Assembly (NCBI RefSeq): GCF_011397635.1
Contig: NC_064769.1
Coordinates: 14,525,207 to 14,589,206, forward strand
Reading direction: 5' to 3'
Length of the DNA: 64,000 bases
DNA from: Epinephelus fuscoguttatus
Lineage: Eukaryota; Chordata; Actinopteri; Perciformes; Serranidae
Position numbers and translations under genes: made by a program. Positions 63,573 through 64,000 of this stretch are shown here, piece by piece (within the stretch, counting starts at the first letter, position 1; every line of letters begins with the position of its first letter). Below the pieces are notes generated by a model, which was not told the origin of the DNA, did no database searches, and saw nothing but the letters and a program-made list of their open reading frames with translations.

Positions 63573-64000
63573 CTGCAAATTAAGAGGAGGCATTTGTTGA
63601 CAGAAATCAATTGAACACAAAAGTAAATATATGTCAGACACTGTCAAAATATCAGAGTCAGGAGTTTACAGCTCGGCTGGAACCCTCTGCTCAGCAGCGA
63701 TCCCAGGATCATTATGCAATGGTGAGCTTCTCCTGTTACGTACTGAACAGCAGAGAGCTCTTTTGTAATTCACGGGGCTATCTCCCACTACTCTGACTGG
63801 GGCAAACCAGTCCACACTGGCTGCTCACCACATACTGCTCTGTAACATACCGCTGAACCAGACTGTCTCTTTCCATATCAAAAGTAAGAGCTTGAAAGCA
63901 AAAGGTAATTATGTGAGATGCGGTGAGGCTGTTGGGACCAACCTTTCCTTGACATCCTGATATCAAGTTTTGTGACTAATGCACCCAAATAACTGTTTGA
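63573..64000 (-). other. nedd4l intron at the right edge
   Basis: The preceding C2 exon (expected to encode the segment before TEDP) is not found in the last 430 bases, so the gene continues beyond the window. Confidence 0.6.

Overview
The window reads as nuclear DNA of a spiny-rayed (percomorph-type) teleost fish. It holds intron-rich genes with GT..AG splice sites, many CA/GT microsatellites, tRNA-derived SINEs, a Tc1/mariner copy and many short palindromic transposon derivatives ending at TTAA. All exon calls are hand translations whose splice phases were checked to be consistent; no search was run.

Layout. (1) 1-1892: AT-rich, repeat-bearing DNA upstream of the first visible exon, with one weak minus-strand first-exon candidate. 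(2) 1893-6493, plus strand: 14 exons of an OACYL / nose-resistant-to-fluoxetine-6-like membrane O-acyltransferase, 5' end outside the window, with a Tc1/mariner element in one intron. (3) 6494-16.4 kb: a SINE, microsatellites and several MITE families; no confident gene. (4) 16863-25258, plus strand: an alpha-protein kinase gene called alpk2 from its neighbours, with two large disordered exons, an Ig domain and the alpha-kinase domain. (5) 27749-27826, minus strand: the microRNA mir-122 hairpin with both mature arms. (6) 35159-63572, minus strand: 25 exons of the HECT ubiquitin ligase nedd4l, from the end of the C2 domain through four WW domains to the stop codon. The first C2 exons lie beyond the right edge.

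The order and orientation nedd4l > mir122 > < alpk2, with an OACYL-like gene beyond, matches human 18q21 from memory, so this is a deeply conserved neighbourhood. The genes do not form one pathway. Nedd4l ubiquitinates PY-motif membrane proteins such as ENaC under SGK1/PKA control; miR-122 is the liver-dominant microRNA; Alpk2 is an alpha-kinase linked to heart and muscle; the acyltransferase is a multi-pass membrane enzyme of unknown substrate. Introns and spacers are dominated by MITEs, several of which carry intact TTAA ends.
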